64,000 bases of DNA from an uncultured Actinomycetes bacterium. Lineage in GTDB: Bacteria; Actinomycetota; Acidimicrobiia; Acidimicrobiales; RAAP-2. Position numbers and translations under genes: made by a program. Position 1 is the stretch's first letter; each line of letters starts with the position of its first letter. The stretch covers positions 1 to 64,000 of the forward strand of contig CAIKUQ010000045.1 in the NCBI GenBank assembly GCA_903830655.1. The letters run 5' to 3'. Of the stretch, positions 26,501 through 34,441 are shown in pieces. The notes below the pieces were generated by a model. That model made no database searches and was not told the origin of the DNA. It saw only the letters and a program-made list of their open reading frames with translations.

Positions 26501-26771
26501 TGGAATCACCCTCCACGGAACCTCGAGCAACCTCTTCGAGGGCCTGGAGCCACTTCTTTACTCGACTACGCAACTTGGTCTTGAGCTCTCGTGCGGCATC
26601 CTTCGAGAAGGTGACCATGAGCAAACTCTCAGGTCTTTCATTGTTCTCGAGTAACCACCTGACGGCGAGATCGGTAATTGTGTACGTCTTGCCGGTGCCA
26701 GCGCTCGCTGAAATCATGAGCAGTGATGGCAGGTGTTCGGTTGACTCATCAATATTGAAAGTTAAGGACAT
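23529..26771 (-). CDS. recB: RecB helicase-nuclease subunit
   Basis: About 1,080 residues from the ATG at 26771 (a GTG one codon upstream is possible). SF1A helicase: Walker A ISASAGTGKTYTI, Walker B MIDEFQDTDKVQWEIF, VGDPKQAIYGFRGGD, LTTAHASKGLEWKHV and YVALTRGKESV. The C-terminal nuclease domain retains GSLDLVVN and VVVDYKTNG acidic/Lys residues, so it should be catalytically active. It unwinds 3'-5' and degrades DNA ends. Overlaps recC as TGATG. Confidence 0.95.
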   Translation of the reverse strand: MSLTFNIDESTEHLPSLLMISASAGTGKTYTITDLAVRWLLENNERPESLLMVTFSKDAARELKTKLRSRVKKWLQALEEVARGSVEGDSNEVPRSGAATIISKMGPEVAMARMRSILSDLDEASARTIHSFIGTITKIDAKEQTSANSLVERAVHEELIWRANSETKTVGAALDSSGLNATLETRINALDSRMRSAVDKMASAGEHVSLQNDGNSGFASLLSSARMRVDKLRADEGISTFDGMISDLAAELHEGAEALALALRDQYKIVMIDEFQDTDKVQWEIFQTLFRDTAYGEPTTMVLVGDPKQAIYGFRGGDVEVFRAQQQEIEQRDDPSLKVAVLGTNYRSNKPIIAAYNGLFLFANEIGWPLASMIRPSESQSGEAIPALIYRPVHAAKEGEGRFEIRRAEGKVSQAEPVIRRDVCNEVVRLLNSGVAAPDIAILCAQTRQLKLIGRELQRRKVLSVNVRVDNVFGSDAAWQLRTLLWMLDEPNNPRRVKLLPALWFVLNPSDIADLTLLLASEGFAAVHRHLLNGKTLRKVLGLPQGERCYTDVEHLCELIDMEFPKSSNPLVIRRWLEEMHEEASKANDESARRRIESDANAVRLTTAHASKGLEWKHVLVADLHLTDPKVTISTFTNSEGRVIDVSSVVGIDDVELKQIAESRRIDENRRLIYVALTRGKESVISWIHTEPSSAAPFLDLARDLSIELTSEEGANYLEKWRAEYPGLPIEYPIVRTINEEHFTEFPDVVAKFSEIRLLPTYETPGSVTEAKRRWSYSGLGISSLIESQSEWDAPVVDVAAVKDEDVELDDGSQDDPGRSVFGQLRGASLGLAIHRYFEIIVGAPEITAERKQIALTKAFGEFGILDIPSAMPELLDRLLHRPLGSMFQNKSFADFAGTANELVSAEMRFTLPLFGNLSDDRLMEITKLVCDHDPQGQFAPFFKQLLKTPHYATRLTQGYLTGSLDLVVNVGSEEKPSMVVVDYKTNGAPITKKYDPESLNMEMAKSGYPMQALLYTVALYRFIRSRVTTSNPEELIGGVLYYYVRGALVNASPEDGLMTWQVPSSLIVAVSDALDGRGK

Positions 26772-29700
26772 CACGCACCTCCCGCAGCAACAATGGCTGC
26801 ACGTATCCGAGGAGCCAACTCAGAACTGCCCGTTTTTATGTCATCAAACTCAAATGCATCTTTCCAGCTACGCAGTTCAGAAACATAGGGCAGTGCAGAG
26901 AGGTGCCGGGTTTCATCGAGGGAAAGAAGTCTTTGCAGGTCTTCGTACACATACGGGTAGAGAATCAGATTCTCGGACTTGGAGCCTTCGCCGAATGTGT
27001 TGTACCCATCCTCCCAAGCCCCCGCGCCGCTCTCACCGCTCGCAACGGCGAATGTTGTTTTTGGAAACAGCGGCACCGGCCCTGACCAAACCTTGGCGTA
27101 CACCCCGAGAATCTCGACAAGGAGTTGGGCGGCCTGATCGGCCTCGAGCGAGCAGGTGATTGGCACAATTCCCATGCCGCGTGGAAGCCCAGTTTTGAAG
27201 ATGGTCAAGTCTTCGAGATACAGGAGTTCTGCGCCTATATCCAACACTCCGGCGGCTTTGTAGAGGAGGAGTCCGAGCATCGTGCGAAAGTGTGTCTTGG
27301 TTAACGGACCCTTCTTATCCAACCGGTACCGGTCTCTTTTGCTCACCACGGAAACTAGGCGTAGTGCGCCCGAAAGGTGCTCGCGGTAGAGCTGGAACTC
27401 AGCTTCTGCTTGATCGCCCAGTTCGCCACTGGCGTCTATATTCCAGTCTCCTACTTTGAAGGTGCGGGGGAAAAGCGAATCAACTTGTGCAAAACGTTCG
27501 AACTCAGCTTCAATTGTTAGTGCCTCGTAGACAATCCCATCTCGGTCAATTGCCGATTGCCAAATGATCGGAGGTATCGCTCCGGTCTTTGCAGAATCAA
27601 GCTTTAACCCCTGGAGCAGCGAGGAGTAGAAATACTCAAATGCTTCGGCAATACCTGGGTCTCGCTTCACGAGTGATTTAGCGATCACCTCTTTATCGGT
27701 TACTAGGTGGACGACAGAATCTACCTCTCGATGCTCTCGAACGTACGTGCGAATCTCGTCAACGAGCAGTTTGCGAATGTCAGAGGTGGTCCACCGGCTC
27801 CACTCAAAACTCGCCCCACTTACTGTTTCGGGCCAACCTGGTGGTCTTTGCGCGCCGGCCACTGAGGTCAAGAAGAACTTTTGTGGACTGTCGTAAAAAC
27901 CCACCAGTTCTTTTACTGAGACAATCCGTCGGTCCGCTCGCTGAGTATCGAGATACTCGGCGAAATCAAGTTTGGCAGTTGGCGTATCGCTTTCAATGCC
28001 GATTAGTTGGCGAACACGCGGATCAAAGGTGCGTCCAAGGGGTTGGCTCGGTGACAAAAAGAATTCGTGCCGACTCGTCAGTACTGGCTTGAAGGTTCCC
28101 TCAGTAAGACTCGACAGACCCTCGATTAACTCCTCCAGTGGGATCGCTGGCTCGATAGATTCTCCACTCTCGTCACTATGAGCGTTGAAAGTAATAATCA
28201 AGTGACTGGTAGCGCTCAGTATTCCCTGCGCTAGGGCTTGCAACATTGACTGGCGGGGGCTCGGTTCGCCAATTCTGCGTTCACCCGATAGCCCCTCTCC
28301 AACACTCGCGCCGGGCAGGTTGGCCTCATCAAATCCAACTAGCGCAACGACCTTAAAAGGAACATTGGGTAAAGCGCTAAGTCCGCTCACCAGAATGCCG
28401 CCTCGGCCGAAAACGTTCGGTGCCGTTGCCGGACCCTTTGTCCCTCGCCATAAATCTTGGAACTCATCCATAGAAAGCTCGACTGAATCTGAGAGCTCTT
28501 GCGACCATTCTCGAAACTTCAATAGCTCTCGCTCGAAGCTGCGATCGGTATCGGTCGAAGGAAGCAACTCATTAACCCAGCCCTCGAGAAGATCCAGCCA
28601 GACAGCGAATTCGCGCTTTTCACCACTAGTTCGCAAGTACGACTCATTCTCAAGTACGTGCAGAACCGGCAGCAATCTCGCCAGCAGTTGAACATCGTCA
28701 ATTGTGCCAATGCCACGTACATTTGAATTGGCTTCCGCTGGCAATGTGTACGTCGTTACCACCCCATCAATGAATCGCTCCCAAGTTCCAACGTTGACGG
28801 GTACGCCGCTGGTACTGGTCGAAGGCATGAGTTCAAAGGAAGCACGCTGCTGATTTGAGGTACCCGCCATGACCTTGTTATCGATGGCCAGCGCCCACAG
28901 TCGATCCTGTTCTTCTGCCTCGAGCCCCAAAGCGACCCCTACCGCCGGAATCGCGACGAACTCACTCAGTTGTTCAATGGTGACTCGCGTGCCGATGATT
29001 TTGAGAAGTTTCGCGGAGGCATCCAATCGATTAACAAAGTGTCCGGCGGGTCGTTCGGCGTAATCAATTGGTAAGCGCGGAGTTTCAGCCACTTGCTTTT
29101 CGTAGAGCCAGTGCCGTTCAAGAAGTGGGCCGAAACTCGGAAGATCTGGCGTGATGACCAGGATGTCGTGTGGCTCAATTCCTAGGGTTCGGTCACTGAG
29201 GATTTCTAACAATTCACTTCGGAGAGTTTCGATTTGCCGACTATTGCCATACGCCCCGAGGATCTTGACCGTGTCATCACTTTGAGCAGCTAGTGAAGGC
29301 CGACCGGACTTCATGCTCTCTTGTAAGTGGCCCAACAGAGAGCGGGGTGAGATTTGTCGAGGGGCCGTAGTTACCGTGACGTTATGTGATTCGGCCAGTT
29401 CTCGATATAGCTGCTTGGCTTCACCACTCTCGCTATTCCAACGACTTGGCAGGAATTCAGGTTCTCTGTCAATTTCAAGCAGGGTTGCTACCGGTTCAAA
29501 TATGTGAACGTCACACTGAGCCGAGAGTGCGGCCAGCAGTTCACCAAACTGTCGACCACCGGGCATGTTGGGCAGTCCCACCAGCGCAACCACCGAAGGT
29601 AGTCCCGAAACCTTGGAATGGCGCAGCGTGTCAATAACCAGCTGGCGTTGTTCGTGGGGACGCAGACCATACGAACTAAGTGCCTGGTAGACGCTCTTGA

Positions 29701-30136
29701 CTTCGCCAAGTTCCTCACCGGTCGGGTCGAGCAGCGCCTCCGGACGCCATCGATTTAGATTGTCAATAATTTCGCTCAATCTACGCGCCTGTGAAAACTT
29801 TGGGGCCATCCCTTTTCCGACGATCCGCAGAGTTAAAAGCTCTTTCGACCAATTGAGGCGAACGTGACCGATGCTCTGTAGAACAATTCGCTCAACTTCG
29901 CTCACGAGTTGTTCGGGGAAAAAATAGGCCAAGTTGGCCGTTACTCCGTCACGAAATCCATTGCCCGTGCCTAGATTTTCTGAGAGCTGTCCATCGAGCC
30001 ATTGCCGAATTCCTGACGACGGGACAACCAACCACGGTTTCTCCAGCAAGCCGAGTTCAGCGCTGGACAGCGTTGCCGCCACGCTCTCAACCGCTTCTTG
30101 TAAGTCTTCAGATTGGTGAAGGTGTAGTCCAGCCAT
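26771..30136 (-). CDS. recC: RecC Chi-recognition/scaffold subunit
   Basis: 1,121 residues, the usual RecC size. N-terminal MAGLHLHQSEDLQEAVESVA and WLVVPSSGIRQWL are typical RecC openings; the central helicase-like domains lack Walker motifs and the C-terminal part is a non-catalytic nuclease-like domain. It holds RecB and RecD and recognises Chi. First gene of the recCBD operon. A TAAAGT box lies 8 nt before its ATG. Confidence 0.93.
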   Translation of the reverse strand: MAGLHLHQSEDLQEAVESVAATLSSAELGLLEKPWLVVPSSGIRQWLDGQLSENLGTGNGFRDGVTANLAYFFPEQLVSEVERIVLQSIGHVRLNWSKELLTLRIVGKGMAPKFSQARRLSEIIDNLNRWRPEALLDPTGEELGEVKSVYQALSSYGLRPHEQRQLVIDTLRHSKVSGLPSVVALVGLPNMPGGRQFGELLAALSAQCDVHIFEPVATLLEIDREPEFLPSRWNSESGEAKQLYRELAESHNVTVTTAPRQISPRSLLGHLQESMKSGRPSLAAQSDDTVKILGAYGNSRQIETLRSELLEILSDRTLGIEPHDILVITPDLPSFGPLLERHWLYEKQVAETPRLPIDYAERPAGHFVNRLDASAKLLKIIGTRVTIEQLSEFVAIPAVGVALGLEAEEQDRLWALAIDNKVMAGTSNQQRASFELMPSTSTSGVPVNVGTWERFIDGVVTTYTLPAEANSNVRGIGTIDDVQLLARLLPVLHVLENESYLRTSGEKREFAVWLDLLEGWVNELLPSTDTDRSFERELLKFREWSQELSDSVELSMDEFQDLWRGTKGPATAPNVFGRGGILVSGLSALPNVPFKVVALVGFDEANLPGASVGEGLSGERRIGEPSPRQSMLQALAQGILSATSHLIITFNAHSDESGESIEPAIPLEELIEGLSSLTEGTFKPVLTSRHEFFLSPSQPLGRTFDPRVRQLIGIESDTPTAKLDFAEYLDTQRADRRIVSVKELVGFYDSPQKFFLTSVAGAQRPPGWPETVSGASFEWSRWTTSDIRKLLVDEIRTYVREHREVDSVVHLVTDKEVIAKSLVKRDPGIAEAFEYFYSSLLQGLKLDSAKTGAIPPIIWQSAIDRDGIVYEALTIEAEFERFAQVDSLFPRTFKVGDWNIDASGELGDQAEAEFQLYREHLSGALRLVSVVSKRDRYRLDKKGPLTKTHFRTMLGLLLYKAAGVLDIGAELLYLEDLTIFKTGLPRGMGIVPITCSLEADQAAQLLVEILGVYAKVWSGPVPLFPKTTFAVASGESGAGAWEDGYNTFGEGSKSENLILYPYVYEDLQRLLSLDETRHLSALPYVSELRSWKDAFEFDDIKTGSSELAPRIRAAIVAAGGA

Positions 30137-30144
30137 ACAGAACC

Positions 30145-30150
30145 ACTTTA
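30145..30150 (-). promoter_or_regulatory. Leaderless-type -10 box of recCBD
   Basis: TAAAGT on the minus strand, 8 nt before the recC ATG at 30136; no ribosome site. Confidence 0.5.
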
Positions 30151-30166
30151 TAGAAGGGGTGTGAGA

Positions 30167-31042
30167 CTAATTGGCTGCTTCAACCATCGCTGTCGACTTC
30201 TTGGGCCACCAGCGATCCACTCCAAATATTGCGGCGGCCACCAAACAGCCCGTAAGAAGTTCCAAAATAGCCGTGTGAACTAGGGAGCTGCCAAAACGCA
30301 TCGAGAGGACATCGGTGGCCGCACTGGTTAATTCATCCTTGAACTTGCTCCCCATCACGATGCTGTGGACCACCTTTGACATCACAATCAGTAGGAGAGC
30401 CGGAACTACAAAACCAATTCCCGCAACTAGATACCGACCTCTTCGACTACGCATGAGTCCAAATACTGCACCAAGAATCATCACCAAGGCAACGAGCCAG
30501 AGTGCCACGGAGCCGGTGCCTAATCGATTCAGATTAGAAAACACAACTTTCCCAGGATGAAAATTAACAACCATCTTGTTGGTCGTCGGAAGCGTAATTG
30601 GCACTCTCGGGTCTATTTTGTGGATACTCGCTGTTACCTGATTAACAAGTGGCACAAAATTTATAGAGGTATCTTTCTGTGTCTCAACTGCCGTGTAGGC
30701 CGACCTAACATCGGCGGCGACTAGTTGCTGGACTAGTGGATTATTTAACAACGAAATAACCGCACCATTTATCTCTTTCGCGTGAAGAGTAATTAGCTGT
30801 GCCACGGCAACCGAGCTCGATTTCTTGAAATCTGTTTCTAGTTGAATGGTCACCGCACTCTGAACCGAGGGCACCTTCATTAATGAGATCACGGTGTTCC
30901 CCGCATTATCAGCGTTGCCGATGAATCCCCAGCCCGCTCTCAATGGCCCCGAGATAACGAGGAGCAAGATTGCGAGCCCAGTAAGTATCACTGCGGCACC
31001 AATGCGCAGAGTGGACTTTAACGTGGTGTGGGTTTGTGACAT
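30167..31042 (-). CDS. Conserved-type membrane protein of unknown function
   Basis: About 291 residues from the ATG at 31042, which has a GGGAG ribosome site 8 nt upstream. One N-terminal helix (about 13-33), a Ser/Thr/Val-rich outside domain of about 140 residues, then three helices (ALWLVALVMILGAVFGLM, YLVAGIGFVVPALLLIVMS, LELLTGCLVAAAIFGV). The layout, with an outside domain between the first helix and the rest, is seen in actinobacterial integral membrane proteins of unknown role. I do not recognise a named family. It lies between recC and a hydrolase on the same strand. Confidence 0.75.
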   Translation of the reverse strand: MSQTHTTLKSTLRIGAAVILTGLAILLLVISGPLRAGWGFIGNADNAGNTVISLMKVPSVQSAVTIQLETDFKKSSSVAVAQLITLHAKEINGAVISLLNNPLVQQLVAADVRSAYTAVETQKDTSINFVPLVNQVTASIHKIDPRVPITLPTTNKMVVNFHPGKVVFSNLNRLGTGSVALWLVALVMILGAVFGLMRSRRGRYLVAGIGFVVPALLLIVMSKVVHSIVMGSKFKDELTSAATDVLSMRFGSSLVHTAILELLTGCLVAAAIFGVDRWWPKKSTAMVEAAN

Positions 31043-31098
31043 GGAACACTCCCAGTTCACTCTTCGCCTAATTGCCAAGAGTTTGTATTTATAAAGAC

Positions 31099-31782
31099 CT
31101 AATTAAATTCTGAAGCAAGTACGGCGGCGAGCTGGTCGGGTTGACACAAGAAAGGCGAGTGGTCCGAATCTAATTCGACAACCTTGCTCGCTTGTTGAGA
31201 CATGGCCTCTTGGGCTACGAGTGGGATTGCTTGATCTTGTTTACAAAGGATGTAAGTCGAGGGCGTCGAAAGCCACGCGCAGGCCGACAACTTTTGTGAA
31301 AAAGAACTGACGCTCTGGGGGCTCAGAGATTGTGCGGTGCTCGAGGCAATCGCTGGTGCGCAGGTGTTGTAAAACACCGACTCGGGTTGCTTGGGGAAGA
31401 TGGTCTCGCCATCGGCTGATCGATCCCACCAGGGGGGATCGACTTCGCCACACGCATCCATCAGGCTCGTCCCGACGTTAAGCATGAAAGCCGTTAAATA
31501 AATAAGCCGTGAGACATTTGGCGCACCGACCAGCCCCTGCGTTAGTGGCATTCCCCCGTAGGAGTGACCAAGAACGATGACCTCGTCCCCCATTTGATCA
31601 ACTGCAGCCCGCACTTGCTCGGCATCGCTAAACATGTCACCTAAGGGTTCGCCCTCACGCTGGGCGCTACGGAGATTTAGGGTCTTCGATTCGACACCTA
31701 ATTCCTCAAGACTCGATACGAGTGGCGCGAAACCATCTTGATTGTGCCACGCACCATGAACTAGGAGAACCTGTTTCGCCAT
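31099..31782 (-). CDS. Alpha/beta-fold hydrolase (esterase-like)
   Basis: 227 residues. The opening VLLVHGAWHNQDGFAPLV supplies the oxyanion HG motif; the nucleophile elbow is GHSYGGM (Ser near 73-75), and the likely catalytic His is in ELDSDHSPFL near the C-terminus. It resembles small esterases of the salicylate/hydroxynitrile type often annotated alpha/beta hydrolase; substrate unknown. A TAGTTT box lies 6 nt before the ATG, suggesting its own leaderless transcript. Confidence 0.82.
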   Translation of the reverse strand: MAKQVLLVHGAWHNQDGFAPLVSSLEELGVESKTLNLRSAQREGEPLGDMFSDAEQVRAAVDQMGDEVIVLGHSYGGMPLTQGLVGAPNVSRLIYLTAFMLNVGTSLMDACGEVDPPWWDRSADGETIFPKQPESVFYNTCAPAIASSTAQSLSPQSVSSFSQKLSACAWLSTPSTYILCKQDQAIPLVAQEAMSQQASKVVELDSDHSPFLCQPDQLAAVLASEFN

Positions 31783-31788
31783 TGTACG

Positions 31789-31794
31789 AAACTA
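31789..31794 (-). promoter_or_regulatory. Leaderless-type -10 box of the esterase-like gene
   Basis: TAGTTT on the minus strand, 6 nt (CGTACA) before the ATG at 31782. Confidence 0.55.
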
Positions 31795-31811
31795 GTCCAC
31801 GAGACTTTAAG

Positions 31812-31884
31812 TGGAGACGATGGGGATCGAACCCACGACCTCAGGCTTGCAAAGCCCGCGCTCTACCAACTGAGCTACATCCCC
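31812..31884 (-). tRNA. tRNA-Ala(TGC)
   Basis: Cloverleaf with acceptor GGGGATG/CGTCTCC (two G-T pairs), anticodon loop TTTGCAA (anticodon TGC), T stem GTGGG/CCCAT and TTCGATC loop. Unlike the other three tRNAs in the window, no CCA is encoded after the discriminator A. Confidence 0.96.
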
Positions 31885-31912
31885 GAAGGGATTTCCAGTG
31901 TACCAACTTCTT

Positions 31913-32518
31913 TTACGCTGGTATCTTCCCTCGACGAGCCTTGGGGCCAATCTTGGTAATTACAAGGAAAGCGACGATGGCGTCCACAACACAAACTGCT
32001 CCGGGAAAGGCGGCGCCGGCCGTCGTGAATTGTTGAAGGGTCAACAGCGTGATACCGGTGTACAGAGAACCCATGAGAAAAGGCGCGTACTGCTCCGATT
32101 CGGGATCGAGCCACGCCTTGCGCAAGGTCGGCAACGCAGCTAATTGGTCGGCCACAACAAAACTTAGGAGTCCTACTAGTGGCTGGTTACTCACTAGCCA
32201 GTAGATAAGTCCGAGTATCGAGAGCCCCCCGCAGATGTAATCGAATGCCGTGACATCCCAAGAACCATTTTTTGCGATGAAGGTAATGGTCAAAACGACC
32301 GCTGGCATTAGTCCAAGCATCAAAGTGGCTAGTGAAGCCAGACCCACGTGTTGTTGAATCTCCGAAATAAAGGCGAGCAGTCCCTCAACGGTCCAAAGGC
32401 CCCAGGTGATCCGGTGCGGTCGCACCGTCGAACCCTTGGCCAGAATCGCCCGCATGTAGCTGATGGTTCCATAGGCCGACAGCGCCATGGCCACGAAGAT
32501 AAACCGTTGGTCAAGCAT
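31913..32518 (-). CDS. Polytopic membrane protein, PQ-loop/SWEET-like topology
   Basis: About 201 residues from the ATG at 32518. Around seven short hydrophobic helices and a conserved-looking RPHRITWGLWTVEGLLAF turn, which resembles the helix 2 region of PQ-loop and PnuC-like proteins. An AATACT box lies 6 nt before the ATG. Function unknown; a small-molecule transporter is possible. It sits alone between two tRNA genes. Confidence 0.68.
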   Translation of the reverse strand: MLDQRFIFVAMALSAYGTISYMRAILAKGSTVRPHRITWGLWTVEGLLAFISEIQQHVGLASLATLMLGLMPAVVLTITFIAKNGSWDVTAFDYICGGLSILGLIYWLVSNQPLVGLLSFVVADQLAALPTLRKAWLDPESEQYAPFLMGSLYTGITLLTLQQFTTAGAAFPGAVCVVDAIVAFLVITKIGPKARRGKIPA

Positions 32519-32599
32519 TCGCAAAGTATTACAGAGAATTGTGGCTCAACTTGCCTCAAAAAGTCCCTTGGTGAGGTGGTGTAGATTGGTACCCCTGTA

Positions 32600-32676
32600 G
32601 GGGCTATAGCTCAGTCGGTTAGAGCGCGTCACTGATAATGACGAGGTCGTAAGTTCGATTCTTACTAGCCCCACCA
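32600..32676 (+). tRNA. tRNA-Ile(GAT)
   Basis: Acceptor GGGGCTA/TAGCCCC, anticodon stem CGTCA/TGACG with loop CTGATAA (anticodon GAT), discriminator A and encoded CCA (32674-32676). Confidence 0.97.
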
Positions 32677-32783
32677 GAACGATCGCTAATGCTTGTGCGT
32701 TGCCGATGAGAACCACCCTTGGCCAATAAGTTCGATATTTGCGAATCATTCGCAAATTGTGCCTCAAGCTGCGCGCACCTCGG

Positions 32784-32789
32784 TACGCT
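32784..32789 (+). promoter_or_regulatory. Leaderless-type -10 box of the pirin gene
   Basis: TACGCT, then TGTTTC and the ATG at 32796 (6 nt). Confidence 0.6.
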
Positions 32790-32795
32790 TGTTTC

Positions 32796-33752
32796 ATGCC
32801 CGCAATCACCGTAGAAAACCCACTCGAATTACCTAAGGTCGCCGCGCCAGTTGACGGTGACCGTCCTCGTCGCGTCAAACAGATCACCACCGCTCCCCGC
32901 GGACTTGAGGGCGAGGGCTTTCCCGTTCGACGAGCCTTTGCGGGAATCGATATCACTGACCTCGACCCCTTCATCCACATGGACCAAATGGGTGAGATTG
33001 ACTACGGCCCCGGTGAACCCAAGGGAACGCCCTGGCACCCTCACCGTGGTTTTGAAACTGTTACCTACATGATTGAAGGAACCTTCTTGCACCAAGACTC
33101 CATCGGTGGTGGTGGTGTTATTGAAAATGGTGCAACCCAGTGGATGACCGCCGGTGCGGGTATCTTGCACATCGAGCGACCACCAGATTCGCTGATTGAC
33201 AGTGGTGGCCTTTTCCACGGAGTGCAACTTTGGGTGAATCTACCTTCAAAACTCAAAATGGCTACTCCTCGCTACCAGGACATCGGCGCTGGTGAGATTT
33301 CACTCGTGACCAATGACAACGGTGACGCGGTAGTTCGCGTCATCGCGGGCAGTCTCGGTGAATTCGCTGGCCCGGGGGTGACTCACACACCAATTTCGAT
33401 TGTTCACTTAACCCTCTTCCCCGGTGGCTCCGTGGTCCTTCCTTGGAATCCCGACTACAACGCCTTAACCTATGTTTTGGATGGTCAAGGCACTGTGGGG
33501 ACTGAGCGCTCGCCAATAAGTTCGGGTCAAATGGCCGTGCACGTTGATGGCGACTACCTCGTTCTTAGCGCCGATGCGCAACAGCACTCCAGTACGGGTG
33601 CGCTGGAGGTGTACATCATGGGTGGTGAGCGCATTGGCGAACCGGTCGCGGCGTATGGTCCATTTGTTATGAATACCCGTGCTGAACTACAGCAGGCGTT
33701 TGAGGACTACCAAGCTGGTCGACTCGGCCAGATTCCCGCCAACCATATTTAA
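32796..33752 (+). CDS. Pirin-family bicupin protein
   Basis: 318 residues from the ATG at 32796, chosen over 32739 because of the promoter box just upstream. The N-terminal cupin has DPFIHMDQMGE, HPHRGFETVTYMIEG and the metal-ligand residues His-x-His and Glu of pirins, with GAGILHIERPP following. The second cupin is in the C-terminal half. Pirins are iron-binding regulators or quercetinase-like dioxygenases; which applies here is unknown. Ends 7 bp from the convergent trpG stop. Confidence 0.92.
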   Translation: MPAITVENPLELPKVAAPVDGDRPRRVKQITTAPRGLEGEGFPVRRAFAGIDITDLDPFIHMDQMGEIDYGPGEPKGTPWHPHRGFETVTYMIEGTFLHQDSIGGGGVIENGATQWMTAGAGILHIERPPDSLIDSGGLFHGVQLWVNLPSKLKMATPRYQDIGAGEISLVTNDNGDAVVRVIAGSLGEFAGPGVTHTPISIVHLTLFPGGSVVLPWNPDYNALTYVLDGQGTVGTERSPISSGQMAVHVDGDYLVLSADAQQHSSTGALEVYIMGGERIGEPVAAYGPFVMNTRAELQQAFEDYQAGRLGQIPANHI

Positions 33753-33759
33753 CCTCTGT

Positions 33760-34401
33760 TTAGCGAGCGGTGCGATCGAGCGTTGGTAGGGCCGCGGCGG
33801 CGATATCGCAGCGCGTTAATGCCTCACTGACTCCCAAGCTAGAGAGCCAGTTAGCGATCATTCGGTGGCCACCCTCGGTCAAGATTGATTCGGGGTGGAA
33901 CTGCACACATTCAAAGGGCAGTGTTTTGTGGCGCAGCGCCATTATTAGGCCGTCGCCCGTCGCCGAAACCTCGTAACCCTCTGGCACTTTTTCGACCACG
34001 AGCGAGTGATAACGCCCAACTCGCAGCGGACTCGGCAATCCCGCAAAGATTCCTCGTCCATCGTGTTCCACCTCGGTAGCTCGACCGTGGACGAGTGCGG
34101 GCGCCAAGACCACCTCTGATCCAAAGGCCAGACCCATGGCTTGGTGGCCAAGACATACTCCCAGAAGTGGGATTTCTAAAGCCTCACAGCGCTTAACCAC
34201 TTGACCAAGAATTTCTACTTCACGGGGGTGACCAGGTCCTGGAGAGATCAAGACACCGGCGTAGGTCGCAGCGGTGATTGATTCGAGATCTACCTCGTTT
34301 GAACGAACCACCACGACTTCGGCTCCGAGCTCGCCCACGTAGTGAACGAGGTTGTAGACGAACGAGTCAAAGTTGTCAATGACGAGAACGGTCTTTCCCA
34401 T
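33760..34401 (-). CDS. trpG: Anthranilate/aminodeoxychorismate synthase glutamine amidotransferase subunit
   Basis: 213 residues, class I amidotransferase: opening VLVIDNFDSFVYNLVHYVGE, nucleophile Cys in LLGVCLGHQAMG (near 84), and catalytic HxE in VQFHPESI (near 174-176). It hydrolyses glutamine and feeds ammonia to TrpE, which is transcribed divergently 40 bp away; the protein may also serve PabB. The 40-bp gap carries one TANNNT box for each gene. The C-terminal about 20 residues beyond the domain are not conserved. Confidence 0.93.
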   Translation of the reverse strand: MGKTVLVIDNFDSFVYNLVHYVGELGAEVVVVRSNEVDLESITAATYAGVLISPGPGHPREVEILGQVVKRCEALEIPLLGVCLGHQAMGLAFGSEVVLAPALVHGRATEVEHDGRGIFAGLPSPLRVGRYHSLVVEKVPEGYEVSATGDGLIMALRHKTLPFECVQFHPESILTEGGHRMIANWLSSLGVSEALTRCDIAAAALPTLDRTAR

Positions 34402-34407
34402 AAGGAA

Positions 34408-34413
34408 ATCTTA
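34408..34413 (-). promoter_or_regulatory. Leaderless-type -10 box of trpG
   Basis: TAAGAT on the minus strand, 6 nt (TTCCTT) before the ATG. Confidence 0.6.
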
Positions 34414-34427
34414 GTCCTACAAGCAAC

Positions 34428-34433
34428 TACGCT
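34428..34433 (+). promoter_or_regulatory. Leaderless-type -10 box of trpE
   Basis: TACGCT, 8 nt before the trpE ATG at 34442. It lies 14 bp from the trpG box on the other strand. Confidence 0.6.
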
Positions 34434-34441
34434 CTCTAGTC

